From CAIYWZ01 sp964497925 (GTDB lineage: Bacteria > Pseudomonadota > Alphaproteobacteria > CAIYWZ01): a DNA stretch of 64,000 nt. The stretch is from positions 22,157 to 86,156 of the forward strand of contig CAZCFE010000005.1 of assembly GCA_964497925.1 (NCBI GenBank), given 5' to 3'. The stretch's first letter is position 1. Every line of letters begins with the position of its first letter. Below, piece by piece: positions 44,785 through 53,295 of the stretch. The position numbers and the translations under genes were made by a program. The notes under the pieces were generated by a model, which worked only from the letters and a program-made list of their open reading frames with translations, was not told the DNA's origin and made no database searches.

Positions 44785-45595
44785 ATATAATTCATCAAAA
44801 AAACTCATCATAAGTACGGGATTTGTTTTTGCATTCTTATATATACCAATTTTTACTCTTATTATTTTCTCCTTTAACAGTTCGCCTATGATGGGTCAAT
44901 GGGAAGGATTCAGTCTTAAATGGTATCATGAGCTTTTTTCAAATAACGCCTTATTGGATTCCGTTTGGTCCAGTATTAAAATTGCCTCTATCACAGCAAC
45001 GCTTGCTATTTTCTTAGGGCTCTTTTCATCTTTAATTATTGTTCGCTACCCAAAAATAAAAGGAGCCTCTCTTTTTAAAGGCCTTATCAGTACACCACTT
45101 ATTTTACCCGATATGATTACAGGTCTTGCGCTCCTCCTTTTCTTTGTTGGAACAGAACAGATGCTTGGATGGCCGCAAGGACGAGGTGTTACAACAATTA
45201 TCATTGCCCACACAACGCTTGCAATGGCATACGTTGTCATCATCATTAAATCAAGGCTTGAGGAATTGGATCCATTACTGGAGGAAGCCGCTCTTGACCT
45301 TGGAGCAAAACCTTGGCAGGTTTTTTCTCAAATCACTCTTCCCATCATCACGCCATCTCTACTTTCCGCATGGCTCCTAGCATTCACATTATCTTTGGAC
45401 GATGTTGTTCTTGCCAGTTTTGTTGCCGGACCAAACTCCACAACGCTTCCAATGTATATCTTTTCAAAAATTCGCTTAGGGCTGACCCCTGAAATTAATG
45501 CTCTTGCAACCATTATTGTACTTATTGTGTCAATTGGCATTATTATTTCCGGGACATTTCTCTATAAATCTCAGAAGCTAACGCCAAGGCCTTAG
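44774..45595 (+). CDS. potC: Spermidine/putrescine ABC transporter permease
   Basis: The second permease, 273 residues and six helices, with the EAA loop LLEEAALDLGAKPWQVFSQI and the PotC-type SFTLSLDDVV-like stretch seen here as AFTLSLDDVVLASFVAGP. The ATG at 44774 lies within the end of potB; a TTG five codons earlier is less likely. No potD gene for the periplasmic binding protein follows: the next gene, comEC, is on the other strand and overlaps the potC end by 18 bases. The binding protein must be encoded elsewhere or missing. Confidence 0.9.
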   Translation: MPRKYNSSKKLIISTGFVFAFLYIPIFTLIIFSFNSSPMMGQWEGFSLKWYHELFSNNALLDSVWSSIKIASITATLAIFLGLFSSLIIVRYPKIKGASLFKGLISTPLILPDMITGLALLLFFVGTEQMLGWPQGRGVTTIIIAHTTLAMAYVVIIIKSRLEELDPLLEEAALDLGAKPWQVFSQITLPIITPSLLSAWLLAFTLSLDDVVLASFVAGPNSTTLPMYIFSKIRLGLTPEINALATIIVLIVSIGIIISGTFLYKSQKLTPRP

Positions 45596-47548
45596 TGAAC
45601 GAAGAGCTGGTTTAAATACGAAATTATTCTGCACGATAAAACCTTGAGCTGCTTCTTGGAAATATTTCACATAAGGACTACGAAATCTTTGTGGGAAAAA
45701 TGATAAAACTTGTCCTTTGTATTGTTTTTTAGAATATTTTGAAAATGCAATGAAGACATCATAATTTTTCAAAACACAGCCTGTCTTGAAACATTTAAAT
45801 CTTGCATCATCTTTAGAAATTATTGAAATATTTTTGGCGCCCAAAACTCTTGCCCATAGCTCGATCTCAAATTTCTTTGAGGATTCAGGATAAGTAAAAA
45901 GTGTATCTTTTGAAAAAAAAGCCCATACTTTTTGGGCAGGATCAAATAAAAGATCTGGCTTCGCATGAGATGGGAATACAAAACCATAAATACCAATACA
46001 TAAAAAAGGTAAAGACCAAAAACGCCACTTTGATTTCCATATACCCATCCATAAAACAGAAAACACCACCATGTTCAAAGCCCAAAGCGATGGAGTCGGT
46101 ACAATTATATTGGAGCCATGCCAATTTCCAACTTCATGCGCAATAATATTCAAAAATGAAATTCCCCACCCCATGGGAACAAGAGCCAAGCTCTCCAAAC
46201 CAAAAGGCATCAAAATAAGCGAACATACACCAAGGGGCATAATCCAAATTCCCATCAAAGGCACGCCTATCATGTTCGCCTCAATTGCATGCAAAGTAAT
46301 TCTATTAAATGTTGCGATCGTTAAAGGAAATGTTGCTAATGTAGCAATCACAGAAGTTAAAGCAAGAGCAAGACCATATAAAACAACTTGCTTAAAAAAT
46401 GAATTTGTTTTTTGCAAGCTTTTCACCCAATCGCTCTCATACACAGAAATAAGTGCAAACACAGCAGCAAATGAAAGCTGAAAACTTGGATGAACGAGTG
46501 ATTCTGGAAATAAAATTAAAACGACTAACGCTGCAACGGCAACCAGATTCATTGAAATAGAAATGCGATCATACATCACCCCAAGCAGTACAATGCTTGT
46601 CATTAAAAAAGATCTAACAACTGGAGTCCCAAAGCCAGAAATCGCCATATAAAATAACAATAAAGGAATACATAAAAAAGCAGCAATTTTTTTTGTGTGA
46701 AATTTTAAAGCAAAAGTTGGTATCAATGCCAATACATTACGAAGTAAGAAAAATATAAAACCAGCAACAAGTCCCACATGTAATCCTGAAATAGCTAAAA
46801 TATGACTAAGTCCTGAATTTGTATAGTCATCACGAACAGATTTTGGAATCTTTGTCTTCTCTCCTGTTATCAAGGCAGCCACAATAGCCCCTTTTTCTCC
46901 TGAAATTGCTCCATAAATCCTCTCAGTTAAAGATCTTCTAAGCCCTTCTAACGACCAATCATACGATGTGCTCTTAATAGAAATCGTATCTGCCCTCAAA
47001 ACCCCTTGTGCGCTCAATCCTTGAAAAAAGGCTTGCCTTTTAAAATTATATGATCCTTCAATCAAAGGAGGAGAAAAAGGAAATAAGTGCCCTTTCCCAG
47101 AAATTTTATCCCCTATTCGAAAGTTAAGATCTTCCCCTCCTTTAACTTTAAGTCTTACCTTGGTATCATTTTTAAGCTTTAAAATAATTCTCTGTTCATT
47201 CGAGGGCAATGTTTCGACTTGGGTCATTTTCCCTTCTAGCAAAACTCCATAAGTTGCCTCTTGAATCATTTTAGTATCAAGGAAATGGGTTTTAACATTG
47301 ACAATCAAAAAACCAAAAACAATGTACACGAAAGGAAAAAATATTTTTCTAGCCCATTTCAAGCAAAGAGATAAAAACAGAATTAATGCCCATAAAAAAC
47401 AAGGTTCAACTGATAACCAAAGATAAAATCCAATTCCAACCCCCATAAAAACAGGAGTCCATAACCATCTTCGATGCCAATCTTCTGACCAGTATGTTTG
47501 AATTCTTATGGTGTTAATTTTGTTTTCTCTTTTCTTAGCTTTTCCCAA
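45578..47548 (-). CDS. comEC: ComEC/Rec2-family DNA-uptake channel protein
   Basis: A 656-residue polytopic membrane protein. It has the N-terminal DUF4131/OB-like part (LKLKNDTKVRLKVKGGEDL) and the Competence domain with SGLSHILAISGLHVGLVAGF and SGFGTPVVRSFLM. The C-terminal metallo-beta-lactamase-like nuclease domain of many ComEC proteins is absent; after the membrane part there are only about 110 residues. No other competence gene is nearby. The start is a TTG at 47548 inside rarA (43-base overlap), chosen because the conserved RRWLWTPVFMGVGIG begins soon after; the next ATG is 34 codons later. DNA uptake itself is unproven. Confidence 0.88.
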   Translation of the reverse strand: MGKAKKRENKINTIRIQTYWSEDWHRRWLWTPVFMGVGIGFYLWLSVEPCFLWALILFLSLCLKWARKIFFPFVYIVFGFLIVNVKTHFLDTKMIQEATYGVLLEGKMTQVETLPSNEQRIILKLKNDTKVRLKVKGGEDLNFRIGDKISGKGHLFPFSPPLIEGSYNFKRQAFFQGLSAQGVLRADTISIKSTSYDWSLEGLRRSLTERIYGAISGEKGAIVAALITGEKTKIPKSVRDDYTNSGLSHILAISGLHVGLVAGFIFFLLRNVLALIPTFALKFHTKKIAAFLCIPLLLFYMAISGFGTPVVRSFLMTSIVLLGVMYDRISISMNLVAVAALVVLILFPESLVHPSFQLSFAAVFALISVYESDWVKSLQKTNSFFKQVVLYGLALALTSVIATLATFPLTIATFNRITLHAIEANMIGVPLMGIWIMPLGVCSLILMPFGLESLALVPMGWGISFLNIIAHEVGNWHGSNIIVPTPSLWALNMVVFSVLWMGIWKSKWRFWSLPFLCIGIYGFVFPSHAKPDLLFDPAQKVWAFFSKDTLFTYPESSKKFEIELWARVLGAKNISIISKDDARFKCFKTGCVLKNYDVFIAFSKYSKKQYKGQVLSFFPQRFRSPYVKYFQEAAQGFIVQNNFVFKPALRSLRPWR

Positions 47549-48753
47549 TACTCAATGCGTTTTAAAATTTCACGCTCAAACCCTCTTTGAGGTGGTTCAT
47601 AAAATTCTCTTCGATCCACCCCTTTTGGAAAATAACTCACACCTGAGAATGCGTCACTCAAATCATGATCATATATATAATTTTTAGAATAATTTAAAGA
47701 GTACTCAGGCGGTGGATAGTTTTGACTCTTAAGAGCAGACACTTTCTTTTGAGATGCATACACGCTGTTTGATTTTGGGGCAGTTGCCAAATAAATAACG
47801 CCTTGATAAATCCCCAAATCCCCTTCAGGGGAACCTAGAATTTCATGAGCTCTATGAATATTCAATACTAGTCCTAAAGCATCCGGATCCGCCATGCCTA
47901 TATCTTCTATTGAAAACCTAATCAATCTTCGCAAGATATAAGAAGGATCCTCTCCTCCATTAAGCATTCTTTCAAGCCAATAAAGAGCTGCATTAACGTC
48001 AGATGCACGCATTGATTTATGCAGCACACTAATCAAATTATAGTGTTGATCTCCTCCTTTGTCATAAAGAGGCGCTCGCTTTTGAACCACACTTTGCAGC
48101 AAGGGAATATCAATCTCTTGCTCCAGATCAGATAGAATTTCAAGCATATTTAAATAAAAGCGCCCATCCCCTGAACACATTGAATTTAAATACTGTTTAG
48201 CCTCTTTGCTTATTCTGATAGTTTTTTTTAAAAAAATTTCTGCTTTTTCAAATAAGATATTTAAAGAGCTTTCATCTAAGTCTTTAAGAAAGAATACCTG
48301 ACATCTGGAAAGAAGCGCTTTATTAAGCTCAAAGGATGGATTTTCTGTTGTTGCCCCAATTAAGACAATAGTACCATCCTCAATAACGGATAAAAAACTA
48401 TCTTGTTGGGATTTGTTAAATCTATGTATCTCATCTACAAATAAAACTGTATTACCCCCACTTTTTCTTCTAAGTCTCGACTCTTCAAAGATTTTCTTAA
48501 GATCAGAAACCCCTGAAAAAACAGCTGAGATAGAAACGAAGTGAGCATTGCTCAAACTTTGACTTAAAAGCTTCGCTATTGTAGTTTTTCCACATCCGGG
48601 TGGACCACATAAAATCATTGAAGATATTTTACCCAAAGAACACATACGATCCAAGGGATAATCTTTTGCCAATAAATGGTCTTGTCCAACCACCTCGCAT
48701 AAACTTTTTGGACGAAGCAATTCTGCCAATGGAACTTGGATGCTCGAAGTCAT
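47506..48753 (-). CDS. rarA: Replication-associated recombination protein A (MgsA/RarA)
   Basis: An AAA+ ATPase of 415 residues acting at stalled replication forks. Seen: LAELLRPKSLCEVVGQDHLL at the N-terminus, Walker A GPPGCGKTT, LFVDEIHRFNKSQQD (Walker B), sensor 1 IGATTENPSFELN, arginine finger region LLSRCQVF, and the C-terminal tetramerisation part with HKSMRASDVNAALYWLERML and QGVIYLATAPKSNS. It overlaps degP by four bases upstream (ATGA) and comEC by 43 bases downstream. The grouping degP-rarA is frequent in alphaproteobacteria. Confidence 0.96.
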   Translation of the reverse strand: MTSSIQVPLAELLRPKSLCEVVGQDHLLAKDYPLDRMCSLGKISSMILCGPPGCGKTTIAKLLSQSLSNAHFVSISAVFSGVSDLKKIFEESRLRRKSGGNTVLFVDEIHRFNKSQQDSFLSVIEDGTIVLIGATTENPSFELNKALLSRCQVFFLKDLDESSLNILFEKAEIFLKKTIRISKEAKQYLNSMCSGDGRFYLNMLEILSDLEQEIDIPLLQSVVQKRAPLYDKGGDQHYNLISVLHKSMRASDVNAALYWLERMLNGGEDPSYILRRLIRFSIEDIGMADPDALGLVLNIHRAHEILGSPEGDLGIYQGVIYLATAPKSNSVYASQKKVSALKSQNYPPPEYSLNYSKNYIYDHDLSDAFSGVSYFPKGVDRREFYEPPQRGFEREILKRIEYWEKLRKEKTKLTP

Positions 48754-50183
48754 TTTTCCTGAATCAGCATCGTTCCATCGGGAGAAACTTTTACAGAATA
48801 TGTTTTTTGTCCCCGATTGTAATCAAAAGATCCATCTGGGGATGTCTTTGCAAGAATTCTTGTTAAATCTTTCACCTCAGAAACAGTTTCCAAATTATAG
48901 CTTAAAATAATATCTCCAGGCCTTACCCCTAATCTATGAGACACACTTCCACGCTTAATTTCAAATACCATCACTCCTTTTTTCATTGGGTCAATAGAAA
49001 GCTCGTTCGCTAAAGATGGGGATAAATTCAATACTGTTGCCCCACTAAGTAAGTGGTTTCCCTTGAGCAACGATTGATCTCTTTGTGGTTTTTCAGGAGG
49101 TGCTACCAATGTTACAAGGATTTTTTTTTCTTCTGATCCACGTTTATAAGTTAAATCCATCTGATCTCCTGCGATACAAACGCTAACCCTAAAGTGATAT
49201 TCTTCATCATTTAATACCGGTTTACCATTAATATGCGTAATTAAATCACCCACTTTAAACCCCGCTTTTTCTCCAGGGCTATCAGCATAAACTCCTGTAA
49301 TCAAAACACCAGATGGTTTTTTCAAGTCCATGCTTTGAGCCATTTTAAAATCTAAAGATTGAACCCCGATTCCGATCCAAGAACGCTCAATTTGAGCAAG
49401 ACCACGTTCATAGCTTGATATCAGAGGTCTAATCATATTTGCGGGCACAGCAAAGCTTAATCCTTGAAACCCACCATCTGTTGATGCGATAGCAGTTGTA
49501 ACCCCAACAAGTCTTCCTTTTAAATCTCCGGAGCTCGTTTTCTCAAGAGCTATCAACGCACCACCTGAATTCCCTTTATTTACAGCAGCATCCGTTTGAA
49601 TATATGATCGGAAATCTTTTGCTCCACCAAAACGACGAGCCAATGCTGCAACAATCCCCCTTGAGGAAGATTGGCCTATTCCATAAGGATTTCCAATTGC
49701 AAGAACATCATCACCAATTTTAAGCTCATCCGCATCTCGAACATCGACATAAGGAAAATTAGCTTCATCAGAATCAATTTTTAATAAAGCAAGATCACAT
49801 GTCTTGTCTGAAATCAAAATCTTAGCCTTAAACTCACGATTATCATTCAATACCACTGTGATTTCTTTTCCGCCTTCAATCACATGAAAGTTTGTCACAA
49901 TTAGACCATTTTTTCTAATAATTACACCAGAGCCCAATGATTTTTGAACTTTGTCAACAGGCATGCCAAACAAAAAACTCTCACCCATACCGCCAAAAAA
50001 CGGGAAAGATTTGAACAAAGGGTCCATAGCCATTTGACGCACAACTTTACTGGCATAAATATTAACAACAGCAGGGGCAACTTGCTCAATAACAGGGGAA
50101 AATATATTAATCTTAGCCTGATCTTGAGCCTTTAAACCAAAAGATAAATGCAACACTGTCGAAATCAATAATAAAAACTTCAT
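48750..50183 (-). CDS. degP: Periplasmic serine protease DegP/HtrA
   Basis: Degrades and refolds damaged envelope proteins. The 477 residues start with a signal peptide (KFLLLISTVLHLSFGLKAQ), followed by a trypsin-like domain with catalytic H100 (TNFHVIEGG), D130 (TCDLALLKI) and S206 (GNSGGAL), and two PDZ domains (about 285-370 and 385-470). All three catalytic residues are intact. It is the first gene of the degP-rarA-comEC group, beginning 78 bases after rplQ and just beyond a strong terminator; a CCCC-rich AAGGGGAAGG ribosome site precedes the ATG. Confidence 0.97.
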   Translation of the reverse strand: MKFLLLISTVLHLSFGLKAQDQAKINIFSPVIEQVAPAVVNIYASKVVRQMAMDPLFKSFPFFGGMGESFLFGMPVDKVQKSLGSGVIIRKNGLIVTNFHVIEGGKEITVVLNDNREFKAKILISDKTCDLALLKIDSDEANFPYVDVRDADELKIGDDVLAIGNPYGIGQSSSRGIVAALARRFGGAKDFRSYIQTDAAVNKGNSGGALIALEKTSSGDLKGRLVGVTTAIASTDGGFQGLSFAVPANMIRPLISSYERGLAQIERSWIGIGVQSLDFKMAQSMDLKKPSGVLITGVYADSPGEKAGFKVGDLITHINGKPVLNDEEYHFRVSVCIAGDQMDLTYKRGSEEKKILVTLVAPPEKPQRDQSLLKGNHLLSGATVLNLSPSLANELSIDPMKKGVMVFEIKRGSVSHRLGVRPGDIILSYNLETVSEVKDLTRILAKTSPDGSFDYNRGQKTYSVKVSPDGTMLIQEK

Positions 50184-50197
50184 CTTACCTTCCCCTT

Positions 50198-50236
50198 AAA
50201 AAAATAGGCAGCTTCTGAAACCAGAGCTGCCTATTT
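50198..50236 (-). terminator. Rho-independent terminator of the ribosomal protein operon
   Basis: AAATAGGCAGCT (50202-50213) pairs perfectly with AGCTGCCTATTT (50225-50236); inside it TCTG pairs with CAGA around a short loop with one bulged base. On the minus strand seven T residues follow (50204-50198). It lies 24 bases after the rplQ stop codon. Confidence 0.92.
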
Positions 50237-50260
50237 ATTGCTGTAAACTTAATTAGAAAC

Positions 50261-50686
50261 TTAAGCAGCCACTACTTCAACGCTTTTTTGAGCGCCGTCA
50301 GCAGAAGGGCCTGTCCCTTTTGCTGATACATCGCGATCAACAAACTCAATAACAGCCATTGGAGCCATATCACCATAACGGAAACCCGCCTTGATAATTC
50401 TAACATAACCCCCTGGTCTATTTTCGTAACGCTTTGCAAGAACATTAAAAAGTTTTCTTGCAAGATCATTGCAGCCAAGCTGAGCTGAAATTGTTCTGAT
50501 GTTTGAAAGAGAATTGGTACGAGCTTTCGTTACTAATTTCTCAATATATACTCTTAAATCTTTTGCTTTTGGCAAAGTTGTTGTTATTTGTTCATGCTGA
50601 ATCAAAGCTCCAGCAAGGTTTGAAAAAAGAGCTTTACGATGCTCTGTTCTTCTGTTTAATTTTCTTCCTTTTATTCCATGACGCAT
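50261..50686 (-). CDS. rplQ: 50S ribosomal protein L17
   Basis: bL17, 141 residues, near the peptide exit tunnel. The N-terminal MRHGIKGRKLNRRTEHRKAL is the family signature, followed by NLAGALIQHEQITTTLPKA, and the conserved core ends with VIEFVDRD around residue 115. The last 25 residues (Ala/Lys/Ser-rich) are a variable tail common in alphaproteobacteria. It is the last gene of the operon, 18 bases after rpoA and followed by the terminator hairpin. Confidence 0.98.
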   Translation of the reverse strand: MRHGIKGRKLNRRTEHRKALFSNLAGALIQHEQITTTLPKAKDLRVYIEKLVTKARTNSLSNIRTISAQLGCNDLARKLFNVLAKRYENRPGGYVRIIKAGFRYGDMAPMAVIEFVDRDVSAKGTGPSADGAQKSVEVVAA

Positions 50687-50704
50687 AATATATCTCCCAC
50701 GTTC

Positions 50705-51724
50705 TTAATTAAATGGTTCTTCAACTTTTTTAGCCAAATCTTCGATATTCTCAGGGGGCCAATCAGGAACATGCATTCCTAAGACCAATCCCATTTGAGT
50801 CAGAACTTCCTTGATTTCATTCAAAGACTTGCGACCAAAGTTTGGTGTTTTCAACATTTCTTGCTCTGTTTTTTGAACAAGATCACCAATGTAAATGATA
50901 TTATCATTTTTCAAGCAATTTGCAGATCTGACCGAAAGCTCAAGCTCATCAACCTTTTTAAGAAGATTCCGATTAAAAGAGAGAACTTCTTCTTCCTCCT
51001 CTATCACTTCAAGCTTTGGCTCGTCAAAATTAATGAAGATTTGAACTTGATCTTGCAAAATACGTGCAGCAAATGCAATAGCATCTTCTGGCGTTACGGT
51101 TTTATTTGTTTCGATGCTCAATGACAATTTATCATAATCTGTACGCTGACCAACACGAGTGTTGTCAACCTTGTACGACACTCTTTTCACAGGAGAGAAC
51201 AATGAGTCAATGGGGATGACACCAATTGCCATCTCTTCTTTACGATTCTGAGAAGCTGGAACATAGCCACGGCCAGTTTCAATCGTCAGCTCCATATTCA
51301 ATTTTGACCCCGCACCCACAGTGCAAATAACTTGATCTGGATTTAAAATTTCAACATCAGATCCAGAAACGATCATCTTAGCAGTCACAACACAAGGTCC
51401 ATCTACCTTAATAGTCGCTTTTTTTGGAAATTCAGAATGGCAGGCAATAGCAAGATTCTTAATATTCAAAATAACATCACTTACATCTTCTTTGACGCCA
51501 GGAATTGTTGAAAATTCATGCAAAACGCCCTCTATGTGAATAGATGTTACAGCAGCTCCCTGCAAAGAAGAAAGCAAAATACGCCGCAAGGAGTTACCTA
51601 AAGTCATACCATACCCACGCTCCAAAGGCTCAACAACAACAGTTGCTTGAGTTTTTGGATCTTCGCCTGGATGAAGGATAACCCCAGCTGGCTTAATGAG
51701 TGTCTGCCAATTTTTATATATCAC
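50705..51724 (-). CDS. rpoA: RNA polymerase alpha subunit
   Basis: 339 residues, full length. The N-terminal dimerisation domain holds ERGYGMTLGNSLRRILLSSL; the C-terminal domain (from about 245) has ELSVRSANCLKNDNI and KTPNFGRKSLNEIKEVL, the surface that contacts UP elements and activators. Translation starts at GTG with AAGGGG upstream, and the N-terminus MIYKNWQTLIKP is the alphaproteobacterial form. It is separated from rpsK by 57 bases and from rplQ by 18. Gene order rpsM-rpsK-rpoA-rplQ (without rpsD) is normal for this class. Confidence 0.99.
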   Translation of the reverse strand: MIYKNWQTLIKPAGVILHPGEDPKTQATVVVEPLERGYGMTLGNSLRRILLSSLQGAAVTSIHIEGVLHEFSTIPGVKEDVSDVILNIKNLAIACHSEFPKKATIKVDGPCVVTAKMIVSGSDVEILNPDQVICTVGAGSKLNMELTIETGRGYVPASQNRKEEMAIGVIPIDSLFSPVKRVSYKVDNTRVGQRTDYDKLSLSIETNKTVTPEDAIAFAARILQDQVQIFINFDEPKLEVIEEEEEVLSFNRNLLKKVDELELSVRSANCLKNDNIIYIGDLVQKTEQEMLKTPNFGRKSLNEIKEVLTQMGLVLGMHVPDWPPENIEDLAKKVEEPFN

Positions 51725-51781
51725 AGCAATCCCCTTAAAAATTAATAATTAAAACCTATAATATCAAATAACTTACGATAA

Positions 51782-52174
51782 TTACACACGACGACGCTTT
51801 GATGGACGGCATCCATTGTGCGGAACAGGTGTAATATCACGTATTGATGTAATTGTCAAACCAACAGATTGAAGGGCACGCAATGCTGATTCGCGTCCAG
51901 TTCCAGGCCCCTTAACTTCGACTTCCAATGTTTTTACGCCATGTTCCATAGCTTTACGGGCAACATCTTCGGCTGCCATCTGAGCCGCATAAGGTGTCGA
52001 TTTTCTGGATCCCTTAAAACCAAGCAACCCTGAAGATGACCAGGAAATAGTGTTTCCCATGGGATCAGCAATTGTAATTACTGTATTGTTAAATGTGGCA
52101 TTCACATGAGCAACTGCAGCATGAATATTCTTTTTTTCGCGTCTACGGACACGTTGTACTGTTTTTTGAGCCAT
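51782..52174 (-). CDS. rpsK: 30S ribosomal protein S11
   Basis: uS11, 130 residues, on the platform near the E site. Seen: KKNIHAAVAHVNATFNNTVI, GFKGSRKSTPYAAQMAAED, and the end DITPVPHNGCRPSKRRRV. The ATG at 52174 matches the usual N-terminus MAQK; a GTG five codons earlier would sit on the AGGTGAG ribosome site itself. It lies 30 bases after rpsM. The basic C-terminal tail is normal. Confidence 0.98.
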   Translation of the reverse strand: MAQKTVQRVRRREKKNIHAAVAHVNATFNNTVITIADPMGNTISWSSSGLLGFKGSRKSTPYAAQMAAEDVARKAMEHGVKTLEVEVKGPGTGRESALRALQSVGLTITSIRDITPVPHNGCRPSKRRRV

Positions 52175-52204
52175 TTCTTTAATTCTCACCTTTTTTAAAA
52201 AGTT

Positions 52205-52573
52205 TTACTTTTTCTTACCAGCGATAGAAACCGCCTTGCCTTTACGTGTTCGAGCATTTGTATGCGTTCTTTGACCTCGCACTGGAAGCCCTTTACGATG
52301 ACGCAATCCACGGTAACATCCCAAGTCCATCAAACGCTTAATGTTTATCGCAACCTCACGACGCAAATCACCTTCAACTTGATATTCTTTATCAATTGCT
52401 TCACGAATTTTTAAAATCTCATCATCACTTAATTGGTTCACTCTTTTACTGTCAGCTATTCCAACTTTTTGACAAATTTCTTTCGCTTTTACTGAGCCTA
52501 TCCCATAAATATACTGTAATCCAATGATTACTCGCTTTTGAGTAGGAATATTAACACCTGCTATACGAGCCAC
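52205..52573 (-). CDS. rpsM: 30S ribosomal protein S13
   Basis: uS13, 122 residues, at the top of the 30S head in contact with the P-site tRNA and 50S. Seen: MARIAGVNIPTQKR, the helix-hairpin GLQYIYGIGSVKAKEIC, and the tail RGQRTHTNARTRKGK. Translation starts at GTG with AGGAG eight bases upstream. The 83-base gap to adk, the largest within the cluster, holds a candidate promoter, so rpsM may begin its own transcript. Confidence 0.98.
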   Translation of the reverse strand: MARIAGVNIPTQKRVIIGLQYIYGIGSVKAKEICQKVGIADSKRVNQLSDDEILKIREAIDKEYQVEGDLRREVAINIKRLMDLGCYRGLRHRKGLPVRGQRTHTNARTRKGKAVSIAGKKK

Positions 52574-52608
52574 TACGCCGTCTCCTTAAAAATTAATTAA
52601 TTTACAAA

Positions 52609-52646
52609 ATTATAACATATTTATTGTCATTTACCATAAAAGTCAA
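52609..52646 (-). promoter_or_regulatory. Possible internal promoter before rpsM
   Basis: On the minus strand TTGACT (52646-52641), 17-base spacer, TAAATA (52623-52618); a TATAAT also lies at 52614-52609. It sits in the 83-base gap between adk and rpsM and could raise expression of rpsM-rpsK-rpoA-rplQ. Confidence 0.45.
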
Positions 52647-52656
52647 GCTTAATCTT

Positions 52657-53295
52657 TTACAAATATGATGAAATGCTCTCCCAAACCTTATCGTTAGATA
52701 AAGATCCATCTATTTCAACAAGGATTTTATCGCCTTTAAAGCAGATAATGATTGGCCCCGCTGCGTCATGATACACTTTTAATCGATTTCGTACAGTTAC
52801 CTCGTCATCATCTGCACGAATGCTTAAATTCGTATCGCAAACATCACAAACTCCCTCTTTTTTTGGAGGAATTGTAATCTTATTATAAACTGAAAAACAA
52901 CTAGAACAGACCATTCTTTGAACAGCCCTATGCACAATCACTTCATCAGCCACATTTATATTAAAAACCTTTTTTAAACTTGTGTCAAATTTTTGCAAAA
53001 GTTTTTTTAATAGCTCTACTTGATTGACTGTTCTTGGAAAACCATCAAAAACTATTTTTTCTTTATCTGGAAGAGATTTCACTTTTTCTTCCAATAAAGA
53101 AAAAACAAGCTCATCAGGGACATATTGGCCTAATTCCATAAGGGATCTCACATTTCTCCCTAATTCTGTGCCCGCAGCAATTTCACTCCTTAACAAATCC
53201 CCCGTTGCCAAATGAACATAAGAGAGATTTGTCACAAAATTTTTAGCTTGCGTCCCCTTCCCACTCCCAGGCGCACCAAGCAAAACAACAGGCAT
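52657..53295 (-). CDS. adk: Adenylate kinase (zinc-type lid)
   Basis: Interconverts ATP + AMP and 2 ADP; 212 residues. P-loop GAPGSGKGTQ (8-17), AMP-site TGDLLRSEI, and DGFPRTVNQ. The lid carries four cysteines, C130-x-x-C133 and C150-x-x-C153, the zinc-binding set found in Gram-positive and some other adenylate kinases, while many proteobacterial enzymes use a hydrogen-bond network instead. It overlaps secY by one base (TAATG); secY-adk-rpsM is the normal order. Confidence 0.97.
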   Translation of the reverse strand: MPVVLLGAPGSGKGTQAKNFVTNLSYVHLATGDLLRSEIAAGTELGRNVRSLMELGQYVPDELVFSLLEEKVKSLPDKEKIVFDGFPRTVNQVELLKKLLQKFDTSLKKVFNINVADEVIVHRAVQRMVCSSCFSVYNKITIPPKKEGVCDVCDTNLSIRADDDEVTVRNRLKVYHDAAGPIIICFKGDKILVEIDGSLSNDKVWESISSYL

